Assembly: GCF_008369195.1 (NCBI RefSeq)
Contig: NZ_VOBC01000001.1
Span: 1,550,001 to 1,614,000, forward strand
From: Sporosarcina sp. ANT_H38
Lineage (GTDB): Bacteria; Bacillota; Bacilli; Bacillales_A; Planococcaceae
Length of the DNA: 64,000 bases
Direction: 5' to 3'
Shown: in pieces, positions 15,892 to 25,237 of the stretch
Layout: each line of letters starts with the position of its first letter
How positions within the stretch are numbered: position 1 is the stretch's first letter
Program-made: the position numbers and the translations under genes
The notes under the pieces: model-generated
What the model saw: only the letters and a program-made list of their open reading frames with translations
What the model was told of the DNA's origin: nothing
Databases searched by the model: none

Positions 15892-17523
15892 TTATGCTCT
15901 GTTTCCTAGAATTGCTTCTGCTATATTCACAGCATGGTCTCCGACACGTTCCAAGTTAGAAACGATATCAACAAAAACCATGCCTGATTGTGCAGTACAA
16001 CGACCTTCATTGAGTCTTAAAATATGGTTTTTTCTGAATTTCCGTTCCATTTTATCAATGAGAACTTCTTTTTCAGCAACTGTCCTTGCCAATTCCATAT
16101 CATTTTGGTTGAGTGAGTCAATAGCTTTTTGAACTGTTTCGATTGTCAGGGTGAACATTTCTGTCAAATCACTCATCGCATTTTCCGTCAATTTTACACG
16201 GTTGACATCACGGAAATCAATAAGTTCGATGATGTTTTCAAAGTGATCACCAATCCGCTCAATATCACGGACCGTATCCAACAGCATGAAATGACGTGCA
16301 GATTCAACCGGCGAAATACTGACTGAAGTGATTTCAACAAGATAATCCGTAATCTTTCTATCCAAATTGTTGATGGCATCTTCAATCTGATAAGCGGTCT
16401 CCGCATGTTTTTTATTACCTGTTTTCAAGTATTCGAAAGACTCCTGTAAACCACGAACACTGAATTCACCCATGCGAATAATTTCTTCTTTCGCTTGTCC
16501 AATCGCAACTGCTGGTGATTGTTCTATAAAGTGTCTATCCAAATGCTTCGGTTTATATTCGATTGTAACATCTTCACCTGGAATCATTTTTGTAACCAAC
16601 CATGCCCACGCTCCGATTAATGGGAACTGAATGATTGTATTTGCGATGTTGAACGAGCCGTGTGCAAAGGCAATTTGCATTTTATTTTCAAGGGCCAATA
16701 CCCCTGAAATCCACTCGACATAAGCAGTGAATGGTATAAGAATTAGCATGAATATAACCGTTCCAATAACGTTAAATAAGACATGCGTCGCCGCAGCTCG
16801 TTTCGCCGCTACTGATGCACCGATTGATGCAAGAATAGCCGTGATCGTCGTCCCGATATTGTCTCCAAAAAGAATCGGCAATGCTCCATTTAAATCTATG
16901 AGGTTTTCGGCATAAAGACCTTGCATAATACCGACTGTCGCACTCGAACTTTGAACAATCAAAGTAAATACTGTACCGACAACTACACCGAGCACCGGTT
17001 GATCACTCATCGATATCATCATATCAGTGAATGCTTCTAATTCTCTTAGAGGCTTCATACCTCCGCTCATTAATTCGAGTCCTAAGAAAAGTCCTCCGAA
17101 ACCAAAAATGACTTCTCCCAAGTTTTTAACCTGACTTTTCTTAACAAAGAATATGAGAAATGCTCCAATCGCCATAATAGGCAGTGCATATGCTCCGACA
17201 TCAAGGCCAATTATGAACGCCGTTATCGTCGTCCCGATATTGGCTCCCATAATGACACCAATAGCTTGACGAAGTGTCATAAAACCAGCACTCACAAGTC
17301 CTACTGTAATTACAGTCGTTCCAGAACTCGATTGAATCAAGACTGTGACGATAATTCCGACGAGTACACCCATAAACGGATTCGTTGTGAATCGGTCAAG
17401 GATTGCGCGGAGCCTATCACCCGCCGCTTTTTGAAGACCGTCTCCCATATACTTTATTGCGAACAAGAAAATTCCAAGTCCACCAAGAAACTGAAACAGC
17501 ATTTCCTGCCAGTTTACCTCCAT
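15892..17523 (-). CDS. Na+/phosphate cotransporter family protein with PhoU-like C-terminus
   Basis: Predicted sodium-coupled phosphate importer (NptA/YjbB family). The N-terminal half contains two inverted repeats with the QSSS signature (VLIQSSSGTTV and LIVQSSSATVG) and about eight membrane helices. The C-terminal third (from about 340) is a helical PhoU-type domain with E/D-x3-R-x-D-like patterns (DTVRDIERIGDHFENI and VSNLERVGDHAVNIAE). The 543-residue form starts at ATG 17521-17523 (GGAGG 11 bases upstream); an ATG six codons earlier has no good site. In B. subtilis this neighbourhood holds the ABC phosphate transporter genes instead. Confidence 0.9.
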   Translation of the reverse strand: MEVNWQEMLFQFLGGLGIFLFAIKYMGDGLQKAAGDRLRAILDRFTTNPFMGVLVGIIVTVLIQSSSGTTVITVGLVSAGFMTLRQAIGVIMGANIGTTITAFIIGLDVGAYALPIMAIGAFLIFFVKKSQVKNLGEVIFGFGGLFLGLELMSGGMKPLRELEAFTDMMISMSDQPVLGVVVGTVFTLIVQSSSATVGIMQGLYAENLIDLNGALPILFGDNIGTTITAILASIGASVAAKRAAATHVLFNVIGTVIFMLILIPFTAYVEWISGVLALENKMQIAFAHGSFNIANTIIQFPLIGAWAWLVTKMIPGEDVTIEYKPKHLDRHFIEQSPAVAIGQAKEEIIRMGEFSVRGLQESFEYLKTGNKKHAETAYQIEDAINNLDRKITDYLVEITSVSISPVESARHFMLLDTVRDIERIGDHFENIIELIDFRDVNRVKLTENAMSDLTEMFTLTIETVQKAIDSLNQNDMELARTVAEKEVLIDKMERKFRKNHILRLNEGRCTAQSGMVFVDIVSNLERVGDHAVNIAEAILGNRA

Positions 17524-17725
17524 TATGCAGTCAACCTCCATTACGCTTTATGTATCGTATCGCATCTCATTATGGGGATAGCTACCCCAAATTGTAAATA
17601 GAACTAGCTCAATCTTTACATTCCCTTAACAATTGGTTTACAAATTGTCATCATTTTGTTGGAAATAGTTGCGAACACAATGGCATTGTTAAATGTTAGA
17701 ATGGTGTAGATAGAGGAGGTTTAAT

Positions 17726-18229
17726 ATGAAGTTCCACCAGCTATTCAAAGCAGCAATCCATGAACCGAAAAAACTAGCCGCATTTCGCCTTTTACCAATC
17801 GGTAAAGTGTTTCGCTATGTTTTCATTTTCGTTGCTTTGTTCACATTGCTATCATTCATCCGCTATATAGCAGGGGATGCAGTATTATTTGAAGCCTCAC
17901 CCGAATTAATAGAACATGGAGAAACAATTGGAGGACTCATTTATCCGATAGCATTTCTTCTTCAGCTTGTTATCAGCACCTCTTACATCTTCATCCGGAT
18001 CAGCATTTTTGGATACGTAGGAATACTCCTATTAAAACTGATGAAAAGGCGTGGGGAATACCGTCATATGTGGAGAACTTCCGCTATTGCCATTACCATC
18101 CCTATTGTTTTGACAATCGGGTTTGATTTCCTTCCGGCAATGAAAAACTTAAGTACAGTTATTACATCCGGTGTCCACTTAGCTTATATTACAGTTGCAG
18201 CTAAGTATTATCCAAAAATACCTCAATGA
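17726..18229 (+). CDS. yqgB: DUF1189 family membrane protein (YqgB-like)
   Basis: 167 residues with four transmembrane helices (about 28-48, 70-98, 118-136, 145-160) and the family-typical opening FHQLFKAAIHEPKKLAAFRLLPIGKV. Ribosome site GAGGAGG precedes the ATG. It diverges from the Na/Pi gene and is followed at 45 bases by the LysM-like gene. Function unknown; DUF1189 proteins may associate with maltose/phosphate-type transporters in some genomes. Confidence 0.85.
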   Translation: MKFHQLFKAAIHEPKKLAAFRLLPIGKVFRYVFIFVALFTLLSFIRYIAGDAVLFEASPELIEHGETIGGLIYPIAFLLQLVISTSYIFIRISIFGYVGILLLKLMKRRGEYRHMWRTSAIAITIPIVLTIGFDFLPAMKNLSTVITSGVHLAYITVAAKYYPKIPQ

Positions 18230-18274
18230 ATACTTTCCCTTTTCGTGCATATAGTGGCGAAAGGGGGAATTTCC

Positions 18275-18622
18275 ATGAGAATACTACTACTCGCAGTTTT
18301 ATTATTCGTAACAATTCATTTCATCCGACTCGATTTAGTGGAAGGCACGATCCCACTTGCTTCTTTTGATCAAGAACAACAAGAAAAACAACAACAATGT
18401 GAAGAAGTACAAATGAAAACGATACCTGTTACAACAGTTGATGGAGATACAATTGAAACGCTATTCGCATTGTATCCAGATCCTGAATCCGGTTTCATTG
18501 ATAGGTTGTCATCCTTCTACGCCTTGAATCCACATCTTCAAAACCAAAAGATTATCGGCGGTGAAAATATAGTACTTCCCCTGTCCGAAATGCAAACGGA
18601 AAAATGTATAGAGTCTGAGTGA
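18275..18622 (+). CDS. yqfZ: Small exported LysM-like protein (YqfZ-like)
   Basis: 115 residues: a hydrophobic signal or anchor (MRILLLAVLLFVTIHFI), a Gln/Glu-rich spacer, and a single LysM-like module (about 50-105). The module runs VTTVDGDTIETLFALY...SSFYALNPHLQN...GENIVLPL, which is the DT-start and LxNP-turn pattern of peptidoglycan-binding LysM. AAGGGGGAA supports the ATG at 18275. The position immediately before ispG matches yqfZ of B. subtilis. Two cysteines remain after the signal (QCEEV and KCIES), which could pair outside the cell. Confidence 0.75.
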   Translation: MRILLLAVLLFVTIHFIRLDLVEGTIPLASFDQEQQEKQQQCEEVQMKTIPVTTVDGDTIETLFALYPDPESGFIDRLSSFYALNPHLQNQKIIGGENIVLPLSEMQTEKCIESE

Positions 18623-18635
18623 TAAGGGTTGTCCC

Positions 18636-18665
18636 TTGTCTTTTTGCTATGAAGATTGCTAAAAT
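18636..18665 (+). promoter_or_regulatory. SigA-type promoter of ispG
   Basis: TTGTCT (18636-18641), an 18-bp spacer and TAAAAT (18660-18665), 43 bases before the ispG start codon. Confidence 0.5.
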
Positions 18666-18708
18666 AGTTATAGTTATGAGGCTAATTGCCGACTAAGGAG
18701 AGAATTCA

Positions 18709-19833
18709 ATGAGTGCAATGATAAACAGAAAAAATACACGTCCTATCAAGGTTGGTAATTTGACAATCGGCGGAAGTGATGAACTTTTCATCCAGAGTAT
18801 GACAACTACGAAAACACATGACGTCGAAGCGACTGTAGCAGAAATCATGCGCTTAGAGGATGCTGGATGTCAGATCGTCCGTGTTGCATGTCCTGATGAA
18901 CGCGCTGCTTACGCAATCGGTGAAATCAAGAAACGTATCAATATTCCTCTCGTTGTGGATATTCATTTCGACTATAAACTGGCGTTGATCGCTATTGAAC
19001 AAGGGGCAGACAAGATTCGTATCAATCCCGGAAATATCGGAAGACAGGCTAAAGTCGAAGCTGTCGTCAATGCAGCTAAAGCCAAAGGCATTCCAATTCG
19101 AATTGGTGTCAATGCCGGTTCCCTTGAGAAAAAGATCCTTGAAAAATACGGATACCCTACTGCCGATGGAATGGTCGAAAGTGCTCTGCATCATATTAAA
19201 ATATTGGAAGACCTCGATTTTCACGATATCATCGTGTCATTGAAAGCTTCTGATGTAAATTTAGCGGTTGAAGCTTATCAGAAAGCGGCGGCTGCATTCG
19301 ATTATCCTTTACACCTAGGTATTACAGAGTCTGGGACGCTGTTCTCAGGGTCTATTAAGAGTGCTGCAGGTCTTGGTACCCTTTTATCCGCAGGCATCGG
19401 AAACACGATGCGTGTATCGCTGAGTGCTGATCCTGTCCAAGAAGTTAAAGTGGCACGCGAGTTACTGAAAATATTCGGCCTTTCTTCAAACGCTGCGACA
19501 CTAATTTCATGCCCTACTTGTGGGCGGATTGAAATTGACCTCATTACGATCGCAAATGAAATCGAAGAATATATTTCACATATTAAAGCGCCACTAAAAG
19601 TTGCAGTACTAGGCTGTGCTGTCAACGGCCCCGGCGAAGCCCGTGAAGCGGATATTGGAATTGCGGGTGCACGCGGCGAAGGTCTTCTCTTCATGAAAGG
19701 GAAAACGGTACGCAAAGTACCAGAAGCAACAATGGTAGAAGAATTAAAAATCGAAATCGACAAACTTGCGGAAGAATATTTCGAAAAGAAAAGACAAGAA
19801 GAACTTCTCCTACAAGGTGAGACAGCGGAATGA
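18709..19833 (+). CDS. ispG: 4-hydroxy-3-methylbut-2-enyl diphosphate synthase (flavodoxin-dependent type)
   Basis: Next-to-last step of the MEP isoprenoid pathway: reductive ring opening of MEcPP to HMBPP with a [4Fe-4S] cluster. The 374-residue protein has the TIM-barrel N-terminus ([39 protein letters not shown]). The cluster ligands are in CPTCGR and [17 protein letters not shown] precedes the ATG. ispH, the next enzyme in the pathway, lies 6 kb downstream in the same window. It overlaps the following nucleotidase gene by 4 bases. Confidence 0.97.
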   Translation: MSAMINRKNTRPIKVGNLTIGGSDELFIQSMTTTKTHDVEATVAEIMRLEDAGCQIVRVACPDERAAYAIGEIKKRINIPLVVDIHFDYKLALIAIEQGADKIRINPGNIGRQAKVEAVVNAAKAKGIPIRIGVNAGSLEKKILEKYGYPTADGMVESALHHIKILEDLDFHDIIVSLKASDVNLAVEAYQKAAAAFDYPLHLGITESGTLFSGSIKSAAGLGTLLSAGIGNTMRVSLSADPVQEVKVARELLKIFGLSSNAATLISCPTCGRIEIDLITIANEIEEYISHIKAPLKVAVLGCAVNGPGEAREADIGIAGARGEGLLFMKGKTVRKVPEATMVEELKIEIDKLAEEYFEKKRQEELLLQGETAE

Positions 19834-20417
19834 GAAATCTCCGCTTCGGTATCGATATAGACGGTACAGTGACATGCCCCACTTCTCTGCTACCGCACAT
19901 CAATGAGCAATTCGGATGTAATCTAGTTTTAGATGATATTAAAGAATATGACCTAACAAAAGCGTTTACGGTTGATGAGGCAGATTTCTACGAGTGGTAT
20001 AAAAGTGCGGAGTCTACTATCTACAAAGCTTCTCCTGCACAAGAATATGCCAAAGAAATACTAACCAATTGGCAAGCTCAGTTTGAACTGTACTACATTT
20101 CTGCCCGTGGCCATCATGTCTACGATTCCACGCTAGACTGGTTCAAGCAACAGGAAATCCCATACGATCATATCGAGCTCGTCGGAAGTCATCATAAAAT
20201 TGAAACTGCGAAAAAGTACGGTGTTCATGCATTTTTCGAAGACAAACATGACAATGCAGTTGAAATCCATGAAGAACTCGACATTCCCGTCATTCTATTC
20301 GACACACCTTATAACCGGAAACACATTCCTGAAGGCGTAATTCGTGTCTACGATTGGCAAGAAGCGAATAATTTGATCAAAAAGTTATTTCCTATAGATG
20401 AACCTTTATTCAACTAA
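19830..20417 (+). CDS. yqfW: HAD-family 5'(3')-deoxyribonucleotidase-like protein (YqfW)
   Basis: 195 residues of the NT5C/YqfW branch of HAD phosphatases. Motif I is DIDGTVT (about 8-14), motif II is the ISARG segment (about 89-93) and motif III lies around [21 protein letters not shown]. Predicted to hydrolyse (deoxy)nucleoside monophosphates; the substrate is unverified. Translationally coupled to ispG through an ATGA overlap and followed by a strong terminator. Confidence 0.88.
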   Translation: MRNLRFGIDIDGTVTCPTSLLPHINEQFGCNLVLDDIKEYDLTKAFTVDEADFYEWYKSAESTIYKASPAQEYAKEILTNWQAQFELYYISARGHHVYDSTLDWFKQQEIPYDHIELVGSHHKIETAKKYGVHAFFEDKHDNAVEIHEELDIPVILFDTPYNRKHIPEGVIRVYDWQEANNLIKKLFPIDEPLFN

Positions 20418-20460
20418 AAAAACGGTGTAAAACTCTTGTTAGAGTTTCACACCGTTTTTT
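20416..20460. terminator. Bidirectional terminator between yqfW and zur
   Basis: Near-perfect 20-bp stem (20416-20436 with 20441-20460, one mismatch) with A and T runs on both sides. Confidence 0.85.
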
Positions 20461-20875
20461 ATTTTTCCACACATAGCGGACATTTTCCATAGATTTCGAA
20501 TTTATGTCCTTGCACTTCGTATTCTGGCAAATTGACAGTAATCATTTCCATTGGGCAATATGAAATGTTGCGCGTTTTACCACATGCGGTACAGATGAAA
20601 TGGTGATGATGGACGCCTGGTTCACACTGCATACGGAAATTCCGTTCCCCGTTCAAATCGGTTTCTTCAAGAATACCCAGCTCTGAAAAGGTAGATAGAT
20701 TTCGGTAAATCGTATCGAAGCTTATTCCCGGATTATCATCTTCCATGAAATTCCTTACTTCGAGAGCAGTTGCATAACGATCTTTACTCGAGAAAAAACG
20801 CAAAATTGTATCTCTGTTTTTCGTTCTTTTAAATTGGTTTTCCTGTAGGATACGCCATGCCTCATCCAGTGTCAT
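20459..20875 (-). CDS. zur: Zinc uptake regulator, Fur family
   Basis: DNA-binding metalloregulator of zinc uptake. The 138-residue protein has a winged-helix N-terminus, the histidine-rich hinge GVHHHHFIC and a structural zinc site made of CTAC and CPLC. It is the third gene after znuC and znuB with a 4-bp overlap to znuB, which supports a zinc rather than iron or peroxide role. In B. subtilis zur (yqfV) occupies the same chromosomal position but the transporter lies elsewhere. Confidence 0.9.
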   Translation of the reverse strand: MTLDEAWRILQENQFKRTKNRDTILRFFSSKDRYATALEVRNFMEDDNPGISFDTIYRNLSTFSELGILEETDLNGERNFRMQCEPGVHHHHFICTACGKTRNISYCPMEMITVNLPEYEVQGHKFEIYGKCPLCVEK

Positions 20876-21738
20876 TCCAACTCCCCCATTACTGCATGGA
20901 CATTACGTCCACCCCGTATTTTCTTCCAAGCGAGCACCACTAGTAAAATTAGTATTGAAGTTATAACGATTGTTCCACCAGGGGCTATATCAAGATAATA
21001 GGCCGAAACAAGTCCAATAATAACGGCTAACTCGCCGAAAATAATCGAATAAATCATTGCCCCCTTAAAACTTTTCGCAAGTTGAATAGCCGCCGCTACC
21101 GGAATTGTCATTAATGATGACACAAGTAAAATACCAACAATCCGCATAGAGGCCCCAATGACAAGCGCTACAATGATCATGAACACCATCTGGATATAAC
21201 GCGAATTAACACCGGAAACTTTGGCATACTCCGCATCGAATGACAAGGCAAATAGTTCTTTATAAAGAAGCCGGATATAAGCGATAACAATGATTGCAAT
21301 GACGATGACAACGATCAAATCCTGCCTGCTAACCGCCGAAACAGAGCCAAATAAATAGCCAATCAAATCTGAGCCAAAGCCTTTCGATAATGAGATGAAA
21401 ATAGCACTAATACCAATACCAGCCGATAAAATAACAGGAATGGCCAGTTCTTCATAATGACGATATGCGCCCCGCAACTTTTCAATCAACAGGGACCCAC
21501 CTACAGCGGATGCTATCCCAAGGTAAACTGGATTCAGCGCAGCAAAAAAGAGTACTTGCTGACTTAAGTAAAGACTTCCAGCGATTCCTGCAAGCGCAAC
21601 ATGGCTCAACGCATCTGCGATAAGAGAAAGACGTCTGACGACGATGAATAAACCAAGTAAAGGGGCAATAACTCCGATGATTATACCCGAAATAAATGCA
21701 TTTTGCAGAAACTCATACGATAAAATATCATTAATCAT
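20872..21738 (-). CDS. znuB: Zinc ABC transporter permease
   Basis: 288-residue permease of the ABC-3 (manganese/zinc) class with eight to nine membrane helices and the conserved segment LSLIADALSHVALAG (about 37-51), where the coupling helix contacts the ATPase. It overlaps both znuC and zur by 4 bases. No solute-binding protein gene (znuA/adcA type) is found nearby, so that component must be encoded elsewhere. Confidence 0.92.
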   Translation of the reverse strand: MINDILSYEFLQNAFISGIIIGVIAPLLGLFIVVRRLSLIADALSHVALAGIAGSLYLSQQVLFFAALNPVYLGIASAVGGSLLIEKLRGAYRHYEELAIPVILSAGIGISAIFISLSKGFGSDLIGYLFGSVSAVSRQDLIVVIVIAIIVIAYIRLLYKELFALSFDAEYAKVSGVNSRYIQMVFMIIVALVIGASMRIVGILLVSSLMTIPVAAAIQLAKSFKGAMIYSIIFGELAVIIGLVSAYYLDIAPGGTIVITSILILLVVLAWKKIRGGRNVHAVMGELE

Positions 21739-22505
21739 CGTTCCACCTCATCCAACTTTTGATGGACACGGCGAACAGGATGCCCATACCATCTTGAAAC
21801 ATCATCGTCTTCCATTTTTTTGTAATCTGATTGTATACCATGAAAATGAATTGTTCGATTTAAACAAGCCACATGGGTTGCGAGATCAGTAACAAGGTCA
21901 ATTTCATGTGTCACAAGCAAAATTGCAATTCCATGCTCACGATTTAATGTATTAAGCATAGAATAAAACGACGCAACATTTTGTTGGTCAATACCTACTG
22001 TCGGTTCATCCATAATAAGTAGATCCGGTTCTCCTGCAAGCGCTCTTGCTATGAAAACACGCTGCTGTTGACCACCGGAGAGCTCACCCATATTACGTTT
22101 AGCGAAATTTTCCATACCAACGATGCTAAGTGCTTTCAATGTTCGCTGCACATCTTTTTTCGAAAAACTTTTGAACATCCCTACCTTACGCGTTAATCCA
22201 CTGCGCACGACTTCAAGGACGGTCGCAGGGAAACCTGAATTAAAAGAATTGGATTTCTGTGAAACATAGCCAATCCGTTCTCGGTGCTTAAATGATCCTA
22301 TTTCCGAACCAAAAAGCTTTACCGAACCGCTAGTCGGCTGTAAGAGACCGAGAATAATATTGAGGAGTGTTGATTTTCCAGAACCATTCGGTCCTATCAA
22401 TGCCCAAAACTCACCCTCTCCTACCTGGAGAGATATATGATCAAGGGCGATTGACTGTTCATAACTGAAACTGACATCGTCCAATTGAATAAGGTTATTC
22501 GTCAT
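21735..22505 (-). CDS. znuC: Zinc ABC transporter ATP-binding protein
   Basis: 256-residue ABC ATPase: Walker A GPNGSGKST (about 38-46), Q-loop YVSQKS, signature LSGGQQQR, Walker B LLIMDEPT, and H-loop VTHE. First gene of znuC-znuB-zur. A good sigma-A promoter with a dyad just downstream of the -10 lies in the short gap to the divergent DUF2624 gene. Confidence 0.92.
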   Translation of the reverse strand: MTNNLIQLDDVSFSYEQSIALDHISLQVGEGEFWALIGPNGSGKSTLLNIILGLLQPTSGSVKLFGSEIGSFKHRERIGYVSQKSNSFNSGFPATVLEVVRSGLTRKVGMFKSFSKKDVQRTLKALSIVGMENFAKRNMGELSGGQQQRVFIARALAGEPDLLIMDEPTVGIDQQNVASFYSMLNTLNREHGIAILLVTHEIDLVTDLATHVACLNRTIHFHGIQSDYKKMEDDDVSRWYGHPVRRVHQKLDEVER

Positions 22506-22529
22506 TTTACAATCCCTTCCTTGAAACAG

Positions 22530-22582
22530 GAATCATTCCGATTCACTCGTCAAATTATAAACCAAGACACGAGTGGATACAA
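22530..22582 (-). promoter_or_regulatory. znuC promoter with candidate metal-regulator operator
   Basis: Minus strand TTGTAT (22582-22577), 17-bp spacer, TATAAT (22559-22554), then an imperfect dyad GAATCGGAATGATTC (22544-22530), centred about +10. The dyad is placed where Zur would block transcription, but its sequence is not a good match to the known Bacillus Zur box TCGTAATnATTACGA, so the identity of the operator is open. Confidence 0.55.
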
Positions 22583-22607
22583 CCATTTAAGAAAGAGGGA
22601 ATTATCA

Positions 22608-22856
22608 GTGGATTATGTCCAACTTTTAAATGAAGTAAAAATGAGAAGTGATTCTGAAATCGAAATCATAGCAAGCCAATACGGGATTGACCTTTCAAAA
22701 AAAGAGATAAGAGCACTCCGACCTTTGCTTGATGAAATTTCTTTCCATTGGCTTTTCACAGGTATTCCTGAAACATTTATCAAAAAAATCCGGATAGCTA
22801 TTGGTGATAATAAAACAGAAATTCTTTTCAAGAAGTATTTAGACTCGACTAAGTAA
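22608..22856 (+). CDS. yqfT: DUF2624 family protein (YqfT-like)
   Basis: 82-residue, mostly helical cytoplasmic protein with the family pattern DSEIEIIASQYGIDLSKKEIRAL and a C-terminal KKYLDSTK. The frame is open back to 22485, but AAAGAGGG upstream of the GTG at 22608-22610 and family length decide that start. It diverges from znuC. Function unknown. Confidence 0.8.
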   Translation: MDYVQLLNEVKMRSDSEIEIIASQYGIDLSKKEIRALRPLLDEISFHWLFTGIPETFIKKIRIAIGDNKTEILFKKYLDSTK

Positions 22857-22882
22857 AAACTTCTAAGCGCCTATAAACGTAA

Positions 22883-22924
22883 AAATCCCGCCTGCTGTTA
22901 GATACTTTACAGGCGGGATTTCCT
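22883..22924. terminator. Bidirectional terminator between DUF2624 gene and nfo
   Basis: AAATCCCGCCTG (22883-22894) pairs with CAGGCGGGATTT (22910-22921). Confidence 0.75.
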
Positions 22925-22926
22925 TA

Positions 22927-23832
22927 TTAGATTCTTAACAAATCAATCTTATCCGGTTGAAACGATTTTGTTTTAAACATTTCTATCTCATGTTGATAAG
23001 GTGAAGACTTCTTCTTCGGATCCAAACCTACAAAAGGCGTTTCGAGAATTTTAGGTATTAATTGGAATCCTTCATGATGCACAATATATGAAAGTGGTTC
23101 AAAACCAATATGGCCGAAACCTATATTTTCATGACGATCTTTCTTTGCACCGCGCTCGTTCTTACTATCATTGACATGAATAACAGATATCCTGTCCATG
23201 CCCACAATTTTATCGAACTCGTTTAATACACCTTCAAAATCACCTACGATATCATATCCCGCATCATGAACGTGGCATGTATCAAAACAAACCGATAAAC
23301 GTTCGTTATGTGTGACCCCATCAATAATCGCAGCAATTTCATCAAAATTACGGCCGCACTCAGTTCCTTTCCCCGCCATCGTTTCGAGGGCAATGCGAAC
23401 TGGATAGTCCTGGGAAAGAACCTCGTTTAGTCCTTCAATGATTTTAGCAATTCCTAAGTCAACACCCGCACCAACGTGCGCTCCCGGATGAAGTACAATC
23501 TGATTCACACCGAGTGCAGCTGTACGTTCAATTTCACTTTGCAAAAAGTCGACGCCTAGTCTAAATGTCTCAGGCTTTAACGTATTAGCAATGTTGATAA
23601 TATACGGAGCATGGACAACAATATTTGACTGTCCATTCTCCTTCATATTCAAATGACCAGCTGTAATATTCAGTTCCTCAATCGGTTTTCTCCGTGTATT
23701 CTGTGGAGCACCGGTATAAATCATGAATGTGTTTGCTCCGTAACTTGCAGCTTCCTCACTTGAGCCTAGCAGCATTTTGCTGCCGCTCATCGAAACGTGG
23801 GAGCCAAGCAATAATGGTTTATCATTTGTCAT
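22927..23832 (-). CDS. nfo: Endonuclease IV
   Basis: Apurinic/apyrimidinic endonuclease that cuts 5' to abasic sites in base-excision repair and uses three zinc ions. The 301-residue TIM-barrel protein shows GSHVSMSG at the start, [55 protein letters not shown] and ETP near the end, which hold the metal ligands. It follows cshB with a 4-bp overlap, as in B. subtilis (yqfS after yqfR). Confidence 0.95.
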   Translation of the reverse strand: MTNDKPLLLGSHVSMSGSKMLLGSSEEAASYGANTFMIYTGAPQNTRRKPIEELNITAGHLNMKENGQSNIVVHAPYIINIANTLKPETFRLGVDFLQSEIERTAALGVNQIVLHPGAHVGAGVDLGIAKIIEGLNEVLSQDYPVRIALETMAGKGTECGRNFDEIAAIIDGVTHNERLSVCFDTCHVHDAGYDIVGDFEGVLNEFDKIVGMDRISVIHVNDSKNERGAKKDRHENIGFGHIGFEPLSYIVHHEGFQLIPKILETPFVGLDPKKKSSPYQHEIEMFKTKSFQPDKIDLLRI

Positions 23833-25124
23833 TTTTTACGTTTCAATCTCCTTTCTCGTTTTTTGAAGCTCTCTACTTGCTGAGCCATTTTCTTTTTGTA
23901 ACCTGGCTTCACTTTCGACGGCTTTTGAACGAACGAGATTGCTTTACGATCGATATCGTCAATTTCTTTTACTCGATTTCGTCTCGAATGGCGCTCTTTT
24001 ACTTCAATCCACTCACCATTTTTTACTTCTTCATGTACAAAAGGAATGCCCATCTTTTCAATTCTAACTACTTTATCGTCTTCAGATGGTTCATATAGTG
24101 TAATTGCATTTCCCTTAAGTCCTGCACGTGCAGTACGTCCCACACGGTGAATGAAAAATTCAAGGTCGTCAGGAAGTTCGAAGTTAATAACGTGACTGAC
24201 ACCCGGAATATCAATTCCGCGTGCTGCAAGGTCTGTCGCTACTATATATTGGAATTCTAGATCACGGATTTGTTTCATCATCCTCGTTCTTTCACGTGGT
24301 GTTAAATCGCCGTGAATTCTTCCGACTTTCACGCCGCTTTCTGAAAGGAAAGTTGCAAGGCCTTCAGCATTTTGTCTTGTATTCATAAAGATGATCGCCA
24401 AATAAGGATTGATTCCTTCCATTACTTGCAACAACTTTTTCTTTTTACTCATACCGCGAACAGGAACAAGGGAGTAGTGCATCCCTTCCGTCAACGGCTT
24501 ACGTTCACCAATTTTCACATGTACAGGTGATTCCATGTATTTATTAAGAAATGGTTTTAATTTTTCCGGAATCGTCGCAGAAAACACGTACATTTCAAGT
24601 TTTGAAGGCATTTTTGATGCGAATTTATCGATATCTTCGATAAAGCCCATGTCGAATGCAAGATCCGCTTCATCAATAACTAAAATTTTCGCGGTATGAA
24701 TAGTGAGTGCCCCATTTTCGGACATATCATTAATTCGTCCTGGCGTTCCAACAATAATATGCGGATTCGATTTCAATTTCCCGATAGAACGCATTTTGTC
24801 CGTACCACCTATGAGCAGTGTACTGCGCACTTCCGTACCCTCTGTCATCTTCGCAAGTTCATTGTACAGCTGCGTCGCCAACTCTCTCGTCGGGGCCGTA
24901 ATAACCACTTGCAGTTCATCTACAGCTGCATCTGTACGTTGCAATACTGGTATTAGGAAACTGTGAGATTTCCCCGTCCCTGTATGTGCTTGGCCGATTG
25001 CATTTGTCCCTTTCAGGATAAGCGGTATGATTTCCTTTTGGATCGGTGTCGGATTTTCAAAGCCGAGCCTCCCGATTGCTTCTCGTATAAATGATTTAAA
25101 TTGATAGTCTGTAAATTTAGACAT
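23829..25124 (-). CDS. cshB: DEAD-box RNA helicase CshB
   Basis: ATP-dependent RNA helicase (431 residues) with Q motif, motif [10 protein letters not shown], Ia [14 protein letters not shown] ([11 protein letters not shown]), [17 protein letters not shown] and [10 protein letters not shown], plus a basic C-terminal tail typical of CshB. In B. subtilis CshB acts in cold adaptation and RNA turnover. ATG at 25122-25124 follows AGGAGGGTTACGA; the longer frame to 25211 is rejected. It is co-transcribed with nfo. Confidence 0.93.
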   Translation of the reverse strand: MSKFTDYQFKSFIREAIGRLGFENPTPIQKEIIPLILKGTNAIGQAHTGTGKSHSFLIPVLQRTDAAVDELQVVITAPTRELATQLYNELAKMTEGTEVRSTLLIGGTDKMRSIGKLKSNPHIIVGTPGRINDMSENGALTIHTAKILVIDEADLAFDMGFIEDIDKFASKMPSKLEMYVFSATIPEKLKPFLNKYMESPVHVKIGERKPLTEGMHYSLVPVRGMSKKKKLLQVMEGINPYLAIIFMNTRQNAEGLATFLSESGVKVGRIHGDLTPRERTRMMKQIRDLEFQYIVATDLAARGIDIPGVSHVINFELPDDLEFFIHRVGRTARAGLKGNAITLYEPSEDDKVVRIEKMGIPFVHEEVKNGEWIEVKERHSRRNRVKEIDDIDRKAISFVQKPSKVKPGYKKKMAQQVESFKKRERRLKRKK

Positions 25125-25237
25125 TCGTAACCCTCCTAATGTACAACTATTATAACACGATTTCGTTCCGCCGTATGTGATTTTCGCATAGTATACAATG
25201 TGAAAGTCCATTCTGAATTATTGAAAGGAGATAAGTT

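Noticed and set aside
15365..16132. Two long plus-strand frames (113 and 141 codons) opposite DUF456 and the Na/Pi gene
   Set aside because: Shadow frames created by codon bias of the genes on the minus strand; no ribosome sites.
25125..25237. Promoters of cshB and yqfQ in the divergent gap
   Set aside because: TATAAT- and TATACAAT-like -10 boxes exist, but no acceptable -35 at 16-18 bp.
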